A DNA stretch of 17,137 bases from SAR202 cluster bacterium. GTDB taxonomy: Bacteria > Chloroflexota > Dehalococcoidia > Lucifugimonadales > UBA826. Below, piece after piece: positions 1-7,090 of this stretch. The notes beneath the pieces were generated by a model. It did not search any database, was not told the origin of the DNA, and saw only the letters and a program-made list of their open reading frames with translations. Each line of letters starts with the position of its first letter. Position 1 is the first letter of the stretch. The stretch is from the NCBI GenBank assembly GCA_009392675.1, contig VFFY01000146.1, forward strand, positions 1-17,137. The letters are read 5' to 3'. The position numbers and the translations under genes are program-made.

Positions 1-2
1 AT

Positions 3-128
3 GCCAAGGTCCAGGAAATAAGGGCGAAAATATCGGCAGCCGTGGAAAACGGTGAACTGTCAACAGTAGAAGGCGAGAGTAAGATTCTATATATCGACGG
101 GAAATCTAAAAAAGCGACCTACTATTAA
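3..128 (+). CDS. C-terminal fragment of an unknown protein
   Basis: An open frame enters from the left edge and ends at TAA 126-128, giving 41 residues that finish in ATYY. It starts with a charged, probably helical stretch containing AAVENGEL, followed by a short beta-like end (ILYIDGKS). The helical part resembles short repeats seen near the C-terminus of some secreted or periplasmic bacterial proteins, but I cannot name a family. It ends 11 bp before the response regulator start, on the same strand, so it is probably the upstream member of the two-component operon. Reading it as coding rests on the open frame, its position and the absence of another gene here; the fragment is too short to prove it. 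Confidence 0.5.
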   Translation, partial: AKVQEIRAKISAAVENGELSTVEGESKILYIDGKSKKATYY

Positions 129-139
129 ATAGGTATCCC

Positions 140-814
140 ATGACTTCATCGGTATTGATAGCAGACGACGATACAGCCATTTGTGAGGCCCTCGAAAGGA
201 GTTTGAGGTTCGAGGGTTTCAAAGTCCGCTCAGCTTTTAACGGTGAGATAGCCATTGAGGAAATAGAAAAAGAGCTTCCTGACATTCTCATCCTTGATAT
301 TAATATGCCGGAAGTAGACGGTATTCAGGTTACCAAGTACCTCCGAAGCCTAGATATAGATATTCCGATATGTATTTTGTCTGCTAGAGACGAGGTATCG
401 GACAGGGTTTCAGGTTTAGAGGCTGGGGCGGACGACTATGTGGTTAAGCCTTTCTCGTTTGAGGAATTGCTGGCTCGCATTCACGCATTACTAAGAAGAC
501 GTTCGTTAAATGATTCCAAAATTGTATCTATAGGTGAATTGAAAGTTGATCCTATGCGTAGGACTGTCGATTATTATGGGCATTCCTTGGATCTGACTAA
601 AAAGGAATTTGATCTTATTCACGTTTTGGCAAATAACCCAAGTATGGTGATGAGCAGAGAGCAGCTGTTGAATAAGGTGTGGGGATATGATTTTGACGTA
701 GATACAAATGTTGTCGATGTTTTCATTGGATATCTACGTAAAAAGTTGGAAATTGATGGACAAAAAAGGATTATACAGACAGTCAGGGGAGTGGGGTTCG
801 TACTAAATACGTGA
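140..814 (+). CDS. OmpR/PhoB-family response regulator
   Basis: A cytoplasmic DNA-binding response regulator of 224 residues, the usual length for this family. The receiver domain spans about residues 4-118. It has the acidic pocket D9-D10-D11, the phospho-acceptor D53 in LDINMP, the switch residue S81 and K103 in the VKPF motif. The C-terminal winged helix (about 128-222) shows the typical signatures LTKKEFDL, SREQLLNKVWGYDF and a terminal TVRGVGF wing. It ends in a 4-bp GTGA overlap with the histidine kinase, which marks that kinase as its partner and suggests translational coupling. The start ATG has only a weak AGG-like ribosome site, and the gene lies 11 bp after an upstream frame, so transcription probably begins outside the window. 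The target genes are unknown. MprA/PrrA-type regulators are the nearest familiar shape. Confidence 0.95.
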   Translation: MTSSVLIADDDTAICEALERSLRFEGFKVRSAFNGEIAIEEIEKELPDILILDINMPEVDGIQVTKYLRSLDIDIPICILSARDEVSDRVSGLEAGADDYVVKPFSFEELLARIHALLRRRSLNDSKIVSIGELKVDPMRRTVDYYGHSLDLTKKEFDLIHVLANNPSMVMSREQLLNKVWGYDFDVDTNVVDVFIGYLRKKLEIDGQKRIIQTVRGVGFVLNT

Positions 815-2238
815 GTTTTCGATTCTTAATAACCTTACTCGTATTTTTTGTAACCACTCTAATTGTGATTTTATCTGGTGCGGTCATTAATCAACTCACC
901 GAAGAAGATCTTCGCAAACAGATAGATGCAAGATTGAACTGGCAAGTGCAGGCCGTCTCCTCAGAAGGTTCGCTTGCTACTATTTTGAAATTGCGACGAT
1001 TTGTACAACGCTCTGAAGTTTCTAATGCCTCATTAGAGAATTTGTTTGATGTGCAAATACCAACCCGTATTTTTTTGAATAACGATCTGTTGCTTTATAC
1101 GGATGGATTTCCCCAAATATTAACCACCTCTAACAACGGATATTCTAATGTTTCGGTCGACGGGCAAGAATGGAGGGTTTTGACAAAGACCATACAAATT
1201 CCTGTAATACTTCGCACACCTACATTTGGCAAAATAGGTATTCAAGCCGCGGTTTCTAGAGACTTCGTTAACACGACAATGCAGGATTTTAGACGGACTT
1301 TCATTTCCGTGGGGGTAATAGCAATTTTATTGTCAGCTTTAGTGACCTGGATACTTTGTGGAGTTCTTCTTAAACCTTTGAAACGACTGCAAAATTACGC
1401 AGAAAAGATAAATGATTCTTCAGATTTGTCTATCCGTATACCTGTAGAGCATTTGTATTCACTGTCTGAGGTTAAAGTTCTAAGTAGAAGTTTGAATTCT
1501 ATGATTTCGAGATTGGATTCTAGTTCGACTCGAACTGAAAAGGCGCTGGAGACATCAAGAGGTTTTGCCTCTAATTTGGCTCATGAGCTAAGAACCCCGT
1601 TGACTAGTATGAAAATGAATTTGGAATTATTGGAAAAGCATGGAGAAATACCCACTGATGAAAGAAGAAATATATTAAATGAGATAATAATTCAACAGGA
1701 CAGGCTTTTTTCAACTTTGGAGTCTTTAAGGTTACTGGCTCGTGGGGATCTTTCTGAAATAAATGTCTTTGAGGAAGTGGATTTGGCCCCCTTAGTTAAT
1801 GAATTATCTGCCCGCCAAATAAGTAATCATGGTGGTGGCAATATTGATATTCAATTTCCAGACCCACCGCCACTTATATTTGGTTGGAGGGAAGGCTTGA
1901 CTGTTTTGTTTAATAATTTAATCCAAAATTCCTACGTCCATTCCAATCTTTCACCAGGACAGCTGAAAATTGCGATAGATGTCTCAGTTGAAGAAAACTG
2001 GGCCCGTATTATTGTGGATGACAACGGGGTTGGGGTTGAAGAACATGAAAGGAAAATGGTTCTAGAACGATTTAAAAGAGGGTCTAATAATTATGCTCAA
2101 GGGTCTGGTCTCGGGCTTTCTCTGGTTACTCAACAAGTTGAGATTCATTCTGGAAGGATAGAAATTTCAGAGAGTTCCATGGGTGGAGCAAGGATAGAAA
2201 TAGCCTTACCTATTATCATTGAGCCTGAATTAGATTAA
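811..2238 (+). CDS. HAMP-domain sensor histidine kinase
   Basis: A membrane sensor kinase of 475 residues and the partner of the preceding regulator. TM1 is about 4-26 and TM2 about 163-187. The roughly 135 residues between them form an extracytoplasmic sensor region that I cannot place in a named family. A HAMP linker follows (about 184-236). The HisKA dimerisation helix carries H258 in HELRTPLTS. The ATPase domain has the N-box (N373 in NNLIQNS), G1 (D403-D404-N405-G406-V407-G408), the F-box-like ERFKRG, and G2 (GSGLGLS from 431). All residues needed for autophosphorylation appear present. Translation starts at GTG 811, whose last two bases plus the next A form the regulator's TGA stop, so it is probably translated by reinitiation. 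Its 3' end overlaps the opposing hydrolase gene by 9 bp. Confidence 0.95.
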   Translation: MSFRFLITLLVFFVTTLIVILSGAVINQLTEEDLRKQIDARLNWQVQAVSSEGSLATILKLRRFVQRSEVSNASLENLFDVQIPTRIFLNNDLLLYTDGFPQILTTSNNGYSNVSVDGQEWRVLTKTIQIPVILRTPTFGKIGIQAAVSRDFVNTTMQDFRRTFISVGVIAILLSALVTWILCGVLLKPLKRLQNYAEKINDSSDLSIRIPVEHLYSLSEVKVLSRSLNSMISRLDSSSTRTEKALETSRGFASNLAHELRTPLTSMKMNLELLEKHGEIPTDERRNILNEIIIQQDRLFSTLESLRLLARGDLSEINVFEEVDLAPLVNELSARQISNHGGGNIDIQFPDPPPLIFGWREGLTVLFNNLIQNSYVHSNLSPGQLKIAIDVSVEENWARIIVDDNGVGVEEHERKMVLERFKRGSNNYAQGSGLGLSLVTQQVEIHSGRIEISESSMGGARIEIALPIIIEPELD

Positions 2239-3021
2239 ATCCGATCTACCCAGAAAATCTAGTAATAATTTTCTGAAACCTTCACGTTCGGTGGCATATA
2301 CACCATGGCCAGCATTCGGGAAAATGTGTAATTCAGATTTCGGTAGGGTCCTATCCAATATCACGGACCCTCCAGCCCCCGCAACGGTGTCCTTACCAGC
2401 CCCAACCACAAGTGTTGGTACATTCAAAGATTCCAGATCAGGAGTAAGTGGATGTTCTCTGAGCCCACCAGTCGCCCTACATTGTGCGACATAAGAATCC
2501 AGGTGTTCAGGTAAGACTTCTGAATATGTGTTGCTAGAAGCCGTTTTATGACCGTCGAATGCTTGTGATAACTCCTTTCCCGCTAAGGCTGTTTTAGCCC
2601 CCAATCGTGCTATTTCCCCCCTGGTATACCAGTTCTCTGATGCCTTAAGATTAACCTCACTTGAAGTGGAGTCCAACACGAGGGCTAGGCATAGCTCAGG
2701 GAACATGGTCGCGAATCTTTGAGCCAATACGCCTCCCCATGACACGCCAAATATAATTGCTTTTTCAATATCCAAATAATCAAGTAAATTTTTCAAATCG
2801 TTTGCATAAAGTGGGAGTGAATATTTTTTTGAAGAGCCTGATCTCCCCAGCCCTCGGTTATCCCAAGAAATTACATCGAAATGGTCGGCATACCAATCCA
2901 TATCTTCCTTTTCAAATCTTGACCCATTCCCTCCAAGACCATGACAAAACACGTAAGTTGTTTTCCCTGAACCTTTGCGTTCGAAGTGAATGTTGGCATC
3001 GGGTAATTCAACAATAGGCAA
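2230..3021 (-). CDS. alpha/beta hydrolase
   Basis: A 263-residue alpha/beta-hydrolase-fold enzyme with no signal peptide, so probably cytoplasmic. The oxyanion-hole motif HGLGG is at 27-31, followed by DNRGLGRS (54-61). The nucleophile elbow GVSWGG places the catalytic serine at S94. D211 (in GAGKD) and H239 (in NAGHG) fit as the other triad members. This layout is shared by esterases, C-C hydrolases, haloperoxidase-like and lactonase enzymes, so the substrate cannot be given. The start is TTG 3021, chosen because a clear GGGAG site lies 6 nt upstream (3032-3028) and the protein begins directly with the first beta strand. It is divergent from the DUF1800 gene across a 153-bp AT-rich gap and convergent with the kinase gene, overlapping it by 9 bp. 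Confidence 0.93.
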   Translation of the reverse strand: MPIVELPDANIHFERKGSGKTTYVFCHGLGGNGSRFEKEDMDWYADHFDVISWDNRGLGRSGSSKKYSLPLYANDLKNLLDYLDIEKAIIFGVSWGGVLAQRFATMFPELCLALVLDSTSSEVNLKASENWYTRGEIARLGAKTALAGKELSQAFDGHKTASSNTYSEVLPEHLDSYVAQCRATGGLREHPLTPDLESLNVPTLVVGAGKDTVAGAGGSVILDRTLPKSELHIFPNAGHGVYATEREGFRKLLLDFLGRSDLI

Positions 3022-3068
3022 TTGAGGCTCCCAAATAGATCATTTTGTTACGATAGTTCCGTGCTGAT

Positions 3069-3080
3069 TTTATATTATAT
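3069..3080. promoter_or_regulatory. AT-rich probable divergent promoter core
   Basis: The gap between the divergent hydrolase and DUF1800 genes contains a TA-rich block that reads as a -10 box on both strands. On the minus strand it gives TATAAT (3079-3074), about 53 bp before the hydrolase start. On the plus strand it gives TTTATA/TATTAT, with a TTGTTA -35 candidate at 3045-3050 (18-bp spacing to TTTATA). I see no convincing minus-strand -35. The position fits, but AT-rich gaps produce such matches by chance. Confidence 0.35.
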
Positions 3081-3107
3081 AAAAACGGGGCAAAAAACCT
3101 GGTGACA

Positions 3108-3121
3108 GTTGGGAATCCAAC
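3108..3121. repeat. 14-bp inverted repeat upstream of the DUF1800 gene
   Basis: GTTGG-GAAT-CCAAC is a perfect 5-bp inverted repeat around a 4-base loop. It lies between the probable promoter block and the DUF1800 start codon. It could be an operator half-site pair or a small leader hairpin. There is no T-run after it, so it is not an intrinsic terminator. Confidence 0.35.
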
Positions 3122-3174
3122 CGAGATTTATGATAAATTAATTGAAACTAGCATGACTGAGGTGAAAGAAACTA

Positions 3175-4620
3175 ATGGTAAGTACGAGTTCTGATGTTAA
3201 GTTGATGGCTCATTTGCTCAGAAGAGCTGGATTTGGTGCTACAAAAGAACAACTGGACCAATATATTTCGACCGGCTATGAAGGAGTCGTAGATTCCTTG
3301 ATTGACAATGAAGATTCATCACGGATCAACAATGCATTGGTCAGGCGATATTTCCCTGACCAGTCTGTGACACACGATACTTCTGGTGCCGGATCTTATT
3401 GGTTGTATAGGTTGGTATCAACAGATTCCCCTTTGAGAGAAAAGATCGCTCTTTTTTGGCACAATGTTTTTGCAACTGGGTACACAAAGGTCACAAACGG
3501 AAAACCAATGAGTGATCAATTGCGTATGTTTCGCAGCAATGGCTTTGGGAAACTAGACAAACTACTGCTTAAGTTATCTAGAGACCCAGCAATGATTATA
3601 TGGTTGGATAATGTGGACAATCATAATGGTGCTATTAACGAGAATTATGGGAGAGAACTTCTAGAACTGTTTTCTATGGGAGTTGGTAATTACAGTGAAG
3701 ACGATATCAAGGAATGTTCCAGGGCCTTCACAGGTTGGAGTATTGCCAATTCAGATTATATAAAACAGTTGGCTGTTCGAAATTCAATAATGCCCTACGG
3801 AAAATTAGCATGGCGCTATGAATACAAAGAAGACGATCATGACGATGGAGAAAAGACCTTTTTGGGACACAAAGGAAACTTCGATGGCGAGGAGATTATA
3901 AACATAATATGTGAACAACCAGCCACTGCCCGGTTCATCTCGAGGCACCTGTATCATTTTTTTGTTGCTGATGAACCTCCTGTTCCGTCTTGGCCCTATA
4001 AGGAACCCCAGGACTTAGAAGCAATTTCCATTTTGGAAAGGGCATATTTTGACAGCGGATATGATATTGGTGAAATGATCAGGGTGCTTTTTAATTCTGA
4101 ATTCTTCAAATCTGAAACCTGTCATTATAAAAAAATTAAAAGTCCCGCTGAATTGGCGAGTAATGTCTTGAGGACCACTGAGGAATTTGGAACCCCTAAT
4201 ATCCGTATTTCAGAACGTAACAGCCAGATCACATTTATGGGACAGCAACTGCTAAATCCTCCATCTGTGGAAGGCTGGCACCAAGGTCTCGAATGGATTG
4301 AGACAGGTTCTTTGACAGAGCGTGTGAATTTTGCTTCTCAACACCTTGGTGACCTATCCAAACCTGGTGTGAAAAAGATTGTTCAAAATGTCATGAATGA
4401 TGAAGGAGAATCGATATCTGCTGAGGTATGCGTCGATAAATGTCTAGATCAATTGGGGGCAATCCAAACCTCTCAATTTATATACGATACCTTGGTTGAA
4501 TTTGCTCAAGCAACCGGAATTCCAAGTATTAATCTGCTTAAAGATCGAGAGAATGCGGCAAACAAAATTTCAGAATTGATGAGCGTTGTTGCATCGGTTC
4601 CAGAATTCCAACAATCTTGA
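3175..4620 (+). CDS. DUF1800 domain protein
   Basis: A 481-residue protein covering essentially the whole DUF1800 family (Pfam PF08811), whose biochemical role is not established. The signature blocks appear in order: HLLRRAGFGAT (13-23), FWHN (94-97), NENYGRELLELFSMG (155-169), SRAFTGWSI (182-190), a FLGHKGNFDG block, and NPPSVEGWHQG (from 361). No signal peptide is apparent: the protein begins directly with the first conserved helix. A good ribosome site, AGGTGA (3160-3165), lies 9 nt before the ATG. In many marine bacteria this family is encoded next to a DUF1501 protein. Here the next gene is instead an NHL propeller about 20 bp downstream, probably in the same operon. The family assignment is secure; the function is not. 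Confidence 0.93.
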   Translation: MVSTSSDVKLMAHLLRRAGFGATKEQLDQYISTGYEGVVDSLIDNEDSSRINNALVRRYFPDQSVTHDTSGAGSYWLYRLVSTDSPLREKIALFWHNVFATGYTKVTNGKPMSDQLRMFRSNGFGKLDKLLLKLSRDPAMIIWLDNVDNHNGAINENYGRELLELFSMGVGNYSEDDIKECSRAFTGWSIANSDYIKQLAVRNSIMPYGKLAWRYEYKEDDHDDGEKTFLGHKGNFDGEEIINIICEQPATARFISRHLYHFFVADEPPVPSWPYKEPQDLEAISILERAYFDSGYDIGEMIRVLFNSEFFKSETCHYKKIKSPAELASNVLRTTEEFGTPNIRISERNSQITFMGQQLLNPPSVEGWHQGLEWIETGSLTERVNFASQHLGDLSKPGVKKIVQNVMNDEGESISAEVCVDKCLDQLGAIQTSQFIYDTLVEFAQATGIPSINLLKDRENAANKISELMSVVASVPEFQQS

Positions 4621-4639
4621 TGTTCGTGGGGTACTTTTA

Positions 4640-5656
4640 GTGATTACAGCGCAGACTGAAAAATCATTCTTAAAATATAGCCACACCATAGGAATATGTG
4701 TCATGGATGGCAGGGGGTTTATGTTTCCTGTAGATACGGCCATTGGAAAAAACGGGAGGATTCATACCGTTAGTAGGGCATATGCTCCAGCCACGGCACA
4801 GTTACGTATTACTATGTATGACATAGACAGTGAATATTTTGGGATTTATGGTGGCTACGGAGAAAGCCTTGGCCAATTTAGATGGCCCACCGGTATGGCC
4901 TCAGATCATATCGGCAACATCTACGTGAGCGACGAATTGAATAATCGTATAAATGTCTTTTCACATGAAGGTGAACCTATTAAATATTGGGGTGACCCTG
5001 GTTCCAGTGAAGGTGAATTGAATGGCCCTTCTGGAATTGCGTTTGATTCTGATGGGGATCTTTTTGTAGCGGATCATATGAATAACAGGATTCAAAAATT
5101 TACCAAAGATGGCAATTTCATTTTGAGCTTTGGAGACAAAGGGCAAGATACCCTTAAGATGCCATGGGGTGTTTTTGTTACTAGTGGTGGTTTTGTGTAT
5201 GTGGCTGATTGGGGAAATGATCGTATAGCTAAATATGATTCCAGTGGAGAGTTCATTAGGTCCTTTGGAAGTCGAGGTTCAGGGAATGGGCAATTCAGGA
5301 ATCCATCAGGAGTGGCTGTAGATGAAGATGGATATATTTATGTAACTGACTGGGGCAACGAAAGACTTGAGATCCTGGATGAGAACGGCAATTTCATACA
5401 AAGCCTCAGGGGCCAAGCCACGATCTCGAAATGGGCAGATGAATATTTCGATGGGAATTATGAAGAGGCAGAGCCCAGGTCTAGGTCGAATTTGGAACCC
5501 AGTCCGGTTCAATTTGGGGGAGATCCACATGAAGAATCTGCCCATATAGAAAAGTTATTTTGGGGTCCTACTTCGGTAAAATTAGACGATGAAGGTAGGG
5601 TATACGTAACAGAGAGCAATCGTCACAGAGTGCAGATATATGAGAAGGCTGAGTAA
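4640..5656 (+). CDS. NHL-repeat six-bladed beta-propeller protein
   Basis: About 338 residues made almost entirely of NHL-type propeller blades. Five blades are easy to see because each carries a PxG(V/I/M)A...D..GxIYVxD...NRI pattern, with VSDELNNRI, VADHMNNRI, VADWGNDRI, VTDWGNERL and VTESNRHRV as the repeat cores. A degenerate first blade (around FMFPVD and IGKNGR) makes six. The last two blades are separated by an acidic, low-complexity insertion of about 60 residues. NHL propellers usually bind proteins, RNA or small ligands and some are hydrolases or lyases; no catalytic motif is evident. There is no signal peptide. I prefer GTG 4640, with a GTGGGG site just upstream, because an ATG at 4586 would add 18 residues that overlap the DUF1800 gene and do not look like propeller. 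It probably shares an operon with DUF1800. Confidence 0.88.
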   Translation: MITAQTEKSFLKYSHTIGICVMDGRGFMFPVDTAIGKNGRIHTVSRAYAPATAQLRITMYDIDSEYFGIYGGYGESLGQFRWPTGMASDHIGNIYVSDELNNRINVFSHEGEPIKYWGDPGSSEGELNGPSGIAFDSDGDLFVADHMNNRIQKFTKDGNFILSFGDKGQDTLKMPWGVFVTSGGFVYVADWGNDRIAKYDSSGEFIRSFGSRGSGNGQFRNPSGVAVDEDGYIYVTDWGNERLEILDENGNFIQSLRGQATISKWADEYFDGNYEEAEPRSRSNLEPSPVQFGGDPHEESAHIEKLFWGPTSVKLDDEGRVYVTESNRHRVQIYEKAE

Positions 5657-5661
5657 TTAGC

Positions 5662-6981
5662 TTATAACTCCATGAATTGTAAAACTTCCAAGGCAGCCGA
5701 TAAGGTACATTGGATATCCTCATCGGTATGAGATTCCGAAAGAAACCAAATTCCTCGTGAATTTATTCTGATGCCCTTTTTCATCATCTCTGACACAAAG
5801 ACTGCGTATCTGTCTGGATCTGAATTTTCAACGTGGCTTCGGTAGTCAAATATCTCTTTACCATCGGTGAAACTCACAGCGAAGACGGAACCGGGCCCTT
5901 GTACCAGCATCCCCGCTTCCAATCTGGAATTGATGTCCTGAAGCCCTATCATAAGTTTTTTTCCAAGATCATTTATTTTTTGATTGGTTTGTATTTTCCT
6001 GTCCGATAAATGTTCCATAGATGATTTAGTCGCAGCCATCGACATTACATTGGCATTTAAGGTTCCACCGTGCATGACGGTCCCGGTACCAATTAAGGAC
6101 ATTATTTCTTTACTCCCAGTGAGTATCGAGACAGGAAACCCTCCTGCAGCGGCTTTAGCAAAAGTGGCCAAGTGCGGGGTGATCCCAAAAAAGGATTGAG
6201 CTCCACCTGAGCTCACCCTAAAGCCCGTTATAACTTCATCAAATATGAGTAAAGAGTTGTTCCGATCGCAAGATTCCTTTAGATGCTGCAGGTAACCAGA
6301 TTTGGGCATTATGCAATTTGTGTTGCACATTATGGGCTCTGTAATTACTGCGGCGATTTCATCACCCCTTTGTTCAAAGACTGTGTTTATCGCCTCAAAG
6401 TTATTCCAAGGCAAAATTATTAGACCAGACTCAGAATGATCAGCAACACCTCGGCTCATAGGCTCAGGCTCGGGAAATATATCGTTATTGAGAGGCTTGA
6501 GTGGTGCCGCCGTGTTGAATAAAACACTATCCGACCAACCGTGATAGTGTCCTTCAAATTTTATTATTACGTTCCTCTGAGTGTATGCTCTTGCTAGACG
6601 AAAGGCAGCCTCGACTGCCTCGGTTCCAGAACTTGCGAATCGGACGAGCTCAGCATTTGGAACGAGGCTTTTCACTGCCTCAGCAGCTTCTAATTCCAAT
6701 AAGTGTTGACCTGCGAAAAGTTGCCCGGAAACCGATGCTTCTGTTACTGCCTGAAGCAGGAAATCGGGTGAGTGTCCAAAAATCATGGGACCTTGGCCCA
6801 GCACATAATCTATGTACTGATTTCCATCTACATCATAAATTTTGCTGCCTTTGGCTTTGTCGTAAAACAAAGGATGAGGTGTCTCGGCCAAACGCACATT
6901 GGAATTCACCCCACCTGCAAGAGAATTAAGAGCCCTGTTATAAAGTTCACCACTGATATCAAATGAATGTTTCTGGTCCAT
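5662..6981 (-). CDS. GSA-like class III PLP-dependent aminotransferase
   Basis: A 439-residue PLP enzyme of the class III aminotransferase fold, in the branch often labelled glutamate-1-semialdehyde 2,1-aminomutase. Visible sites are the phosphate-binding SSGTEA (about 117-122), the GHYHGW cofactor-stacking motif (about 144-149), D248 in IFDEVITGFR, which pairs with the pyridine nitrogen, and the Schiff-base lysine K276 in FAKAAAGGFP. True HemL enzymes usually have a glycine-rich GGGLPVGA-like segment after the lysine. The KAAAGGFPVS version here favours a transaminase relative over tetrapyrrole synthesis. I set the start at ATG 6981 because GAGGAGA (6997-6991) lies 9 nt before it; an in-frame TTG at 6999 overlaps that ribosome site. 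It is divergent from the M81 gene and ends 5 bp from the convergent NHL gene. The amino donor and acceptor are unknown. Confidence 0.9.
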   Translation of the reverse strand: MDQKHSFDISGELYNRALNSLAGGVNSNVRLAETPHPLFYDKAKGSKIYDVDGNQYIDYVLGQGPMIFGHSPDFLLQAVTEASVSGQLFAGQHLLELEAAEAVKSLVPNAELVRFASSGTEAVEAAFRLARAYTQRNVIIKFEGHYHGWSDSVLFNTAAPLKPLNNDIFPEPEPMSRGVADHSESGLIILPWNNFEAINTVFEQRGDEIAAVITEPIMCNTNCIMPKSGYLQHLKESCDRNNSLLIFDEVITGFRVSSGGAQSFFGITPHLATFAKAAAGGFPVSILTGSKEIMSLIGTGTVMHGGTLNANVMSMAATKSSMEHLSDRKIQTNQKINDLGKKLMIGLQDINSRLEAGMLVQGPGSVFAVSFTDGKEIFDYRSHVENSDPDRYAVFVSEMMKKGIRINSRGIWFLSESHTDEDIQCTLSAALEVLQFMEL

Positions 6982-7045
6982 ATATATGTCTCTCCTCAAA
7001 TTACGCCCGGAAGATGTGGGTGACTTACGCCAAGCTACAAGGGCA

Positions 7046-7051
7046 TATAAT
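7046..7051 (+). promoter_or_regulatory. probable -10 box of the M81 gene
   Basis: A perfect TATAAT lies 39 bp before the M81 start codon, which would give a leader of roughly 30 nt. The matching -35 is poor: GACTTA at 7022-7027 has an 18-bp spacer. The complementary strand at the same place (7053-7048) reads TATTAT and might serve the divergent aminotransferase gene, so the two genes may share one control region. Confidence 0.45.
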
Positions 7052-7090
7052 ACACAAACTTACTTAATAGGACACTGAAGATAGGGAAAG

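Noticed and set aside
4620..4639. ATG overlapping the DUF1800 stop (TGATG) as the start of the next gene
   Set aside because: That ATG is in a different frame and reaches a stop after six codons.
6585..6929. 114-residue plus-strand open frame inside the aminotransferase gene
   Set aside because: It lies opposite strongly conserved PLP-enzyme coding sequence, and its translation shows no domain-like pattern; it is a shadow frame.
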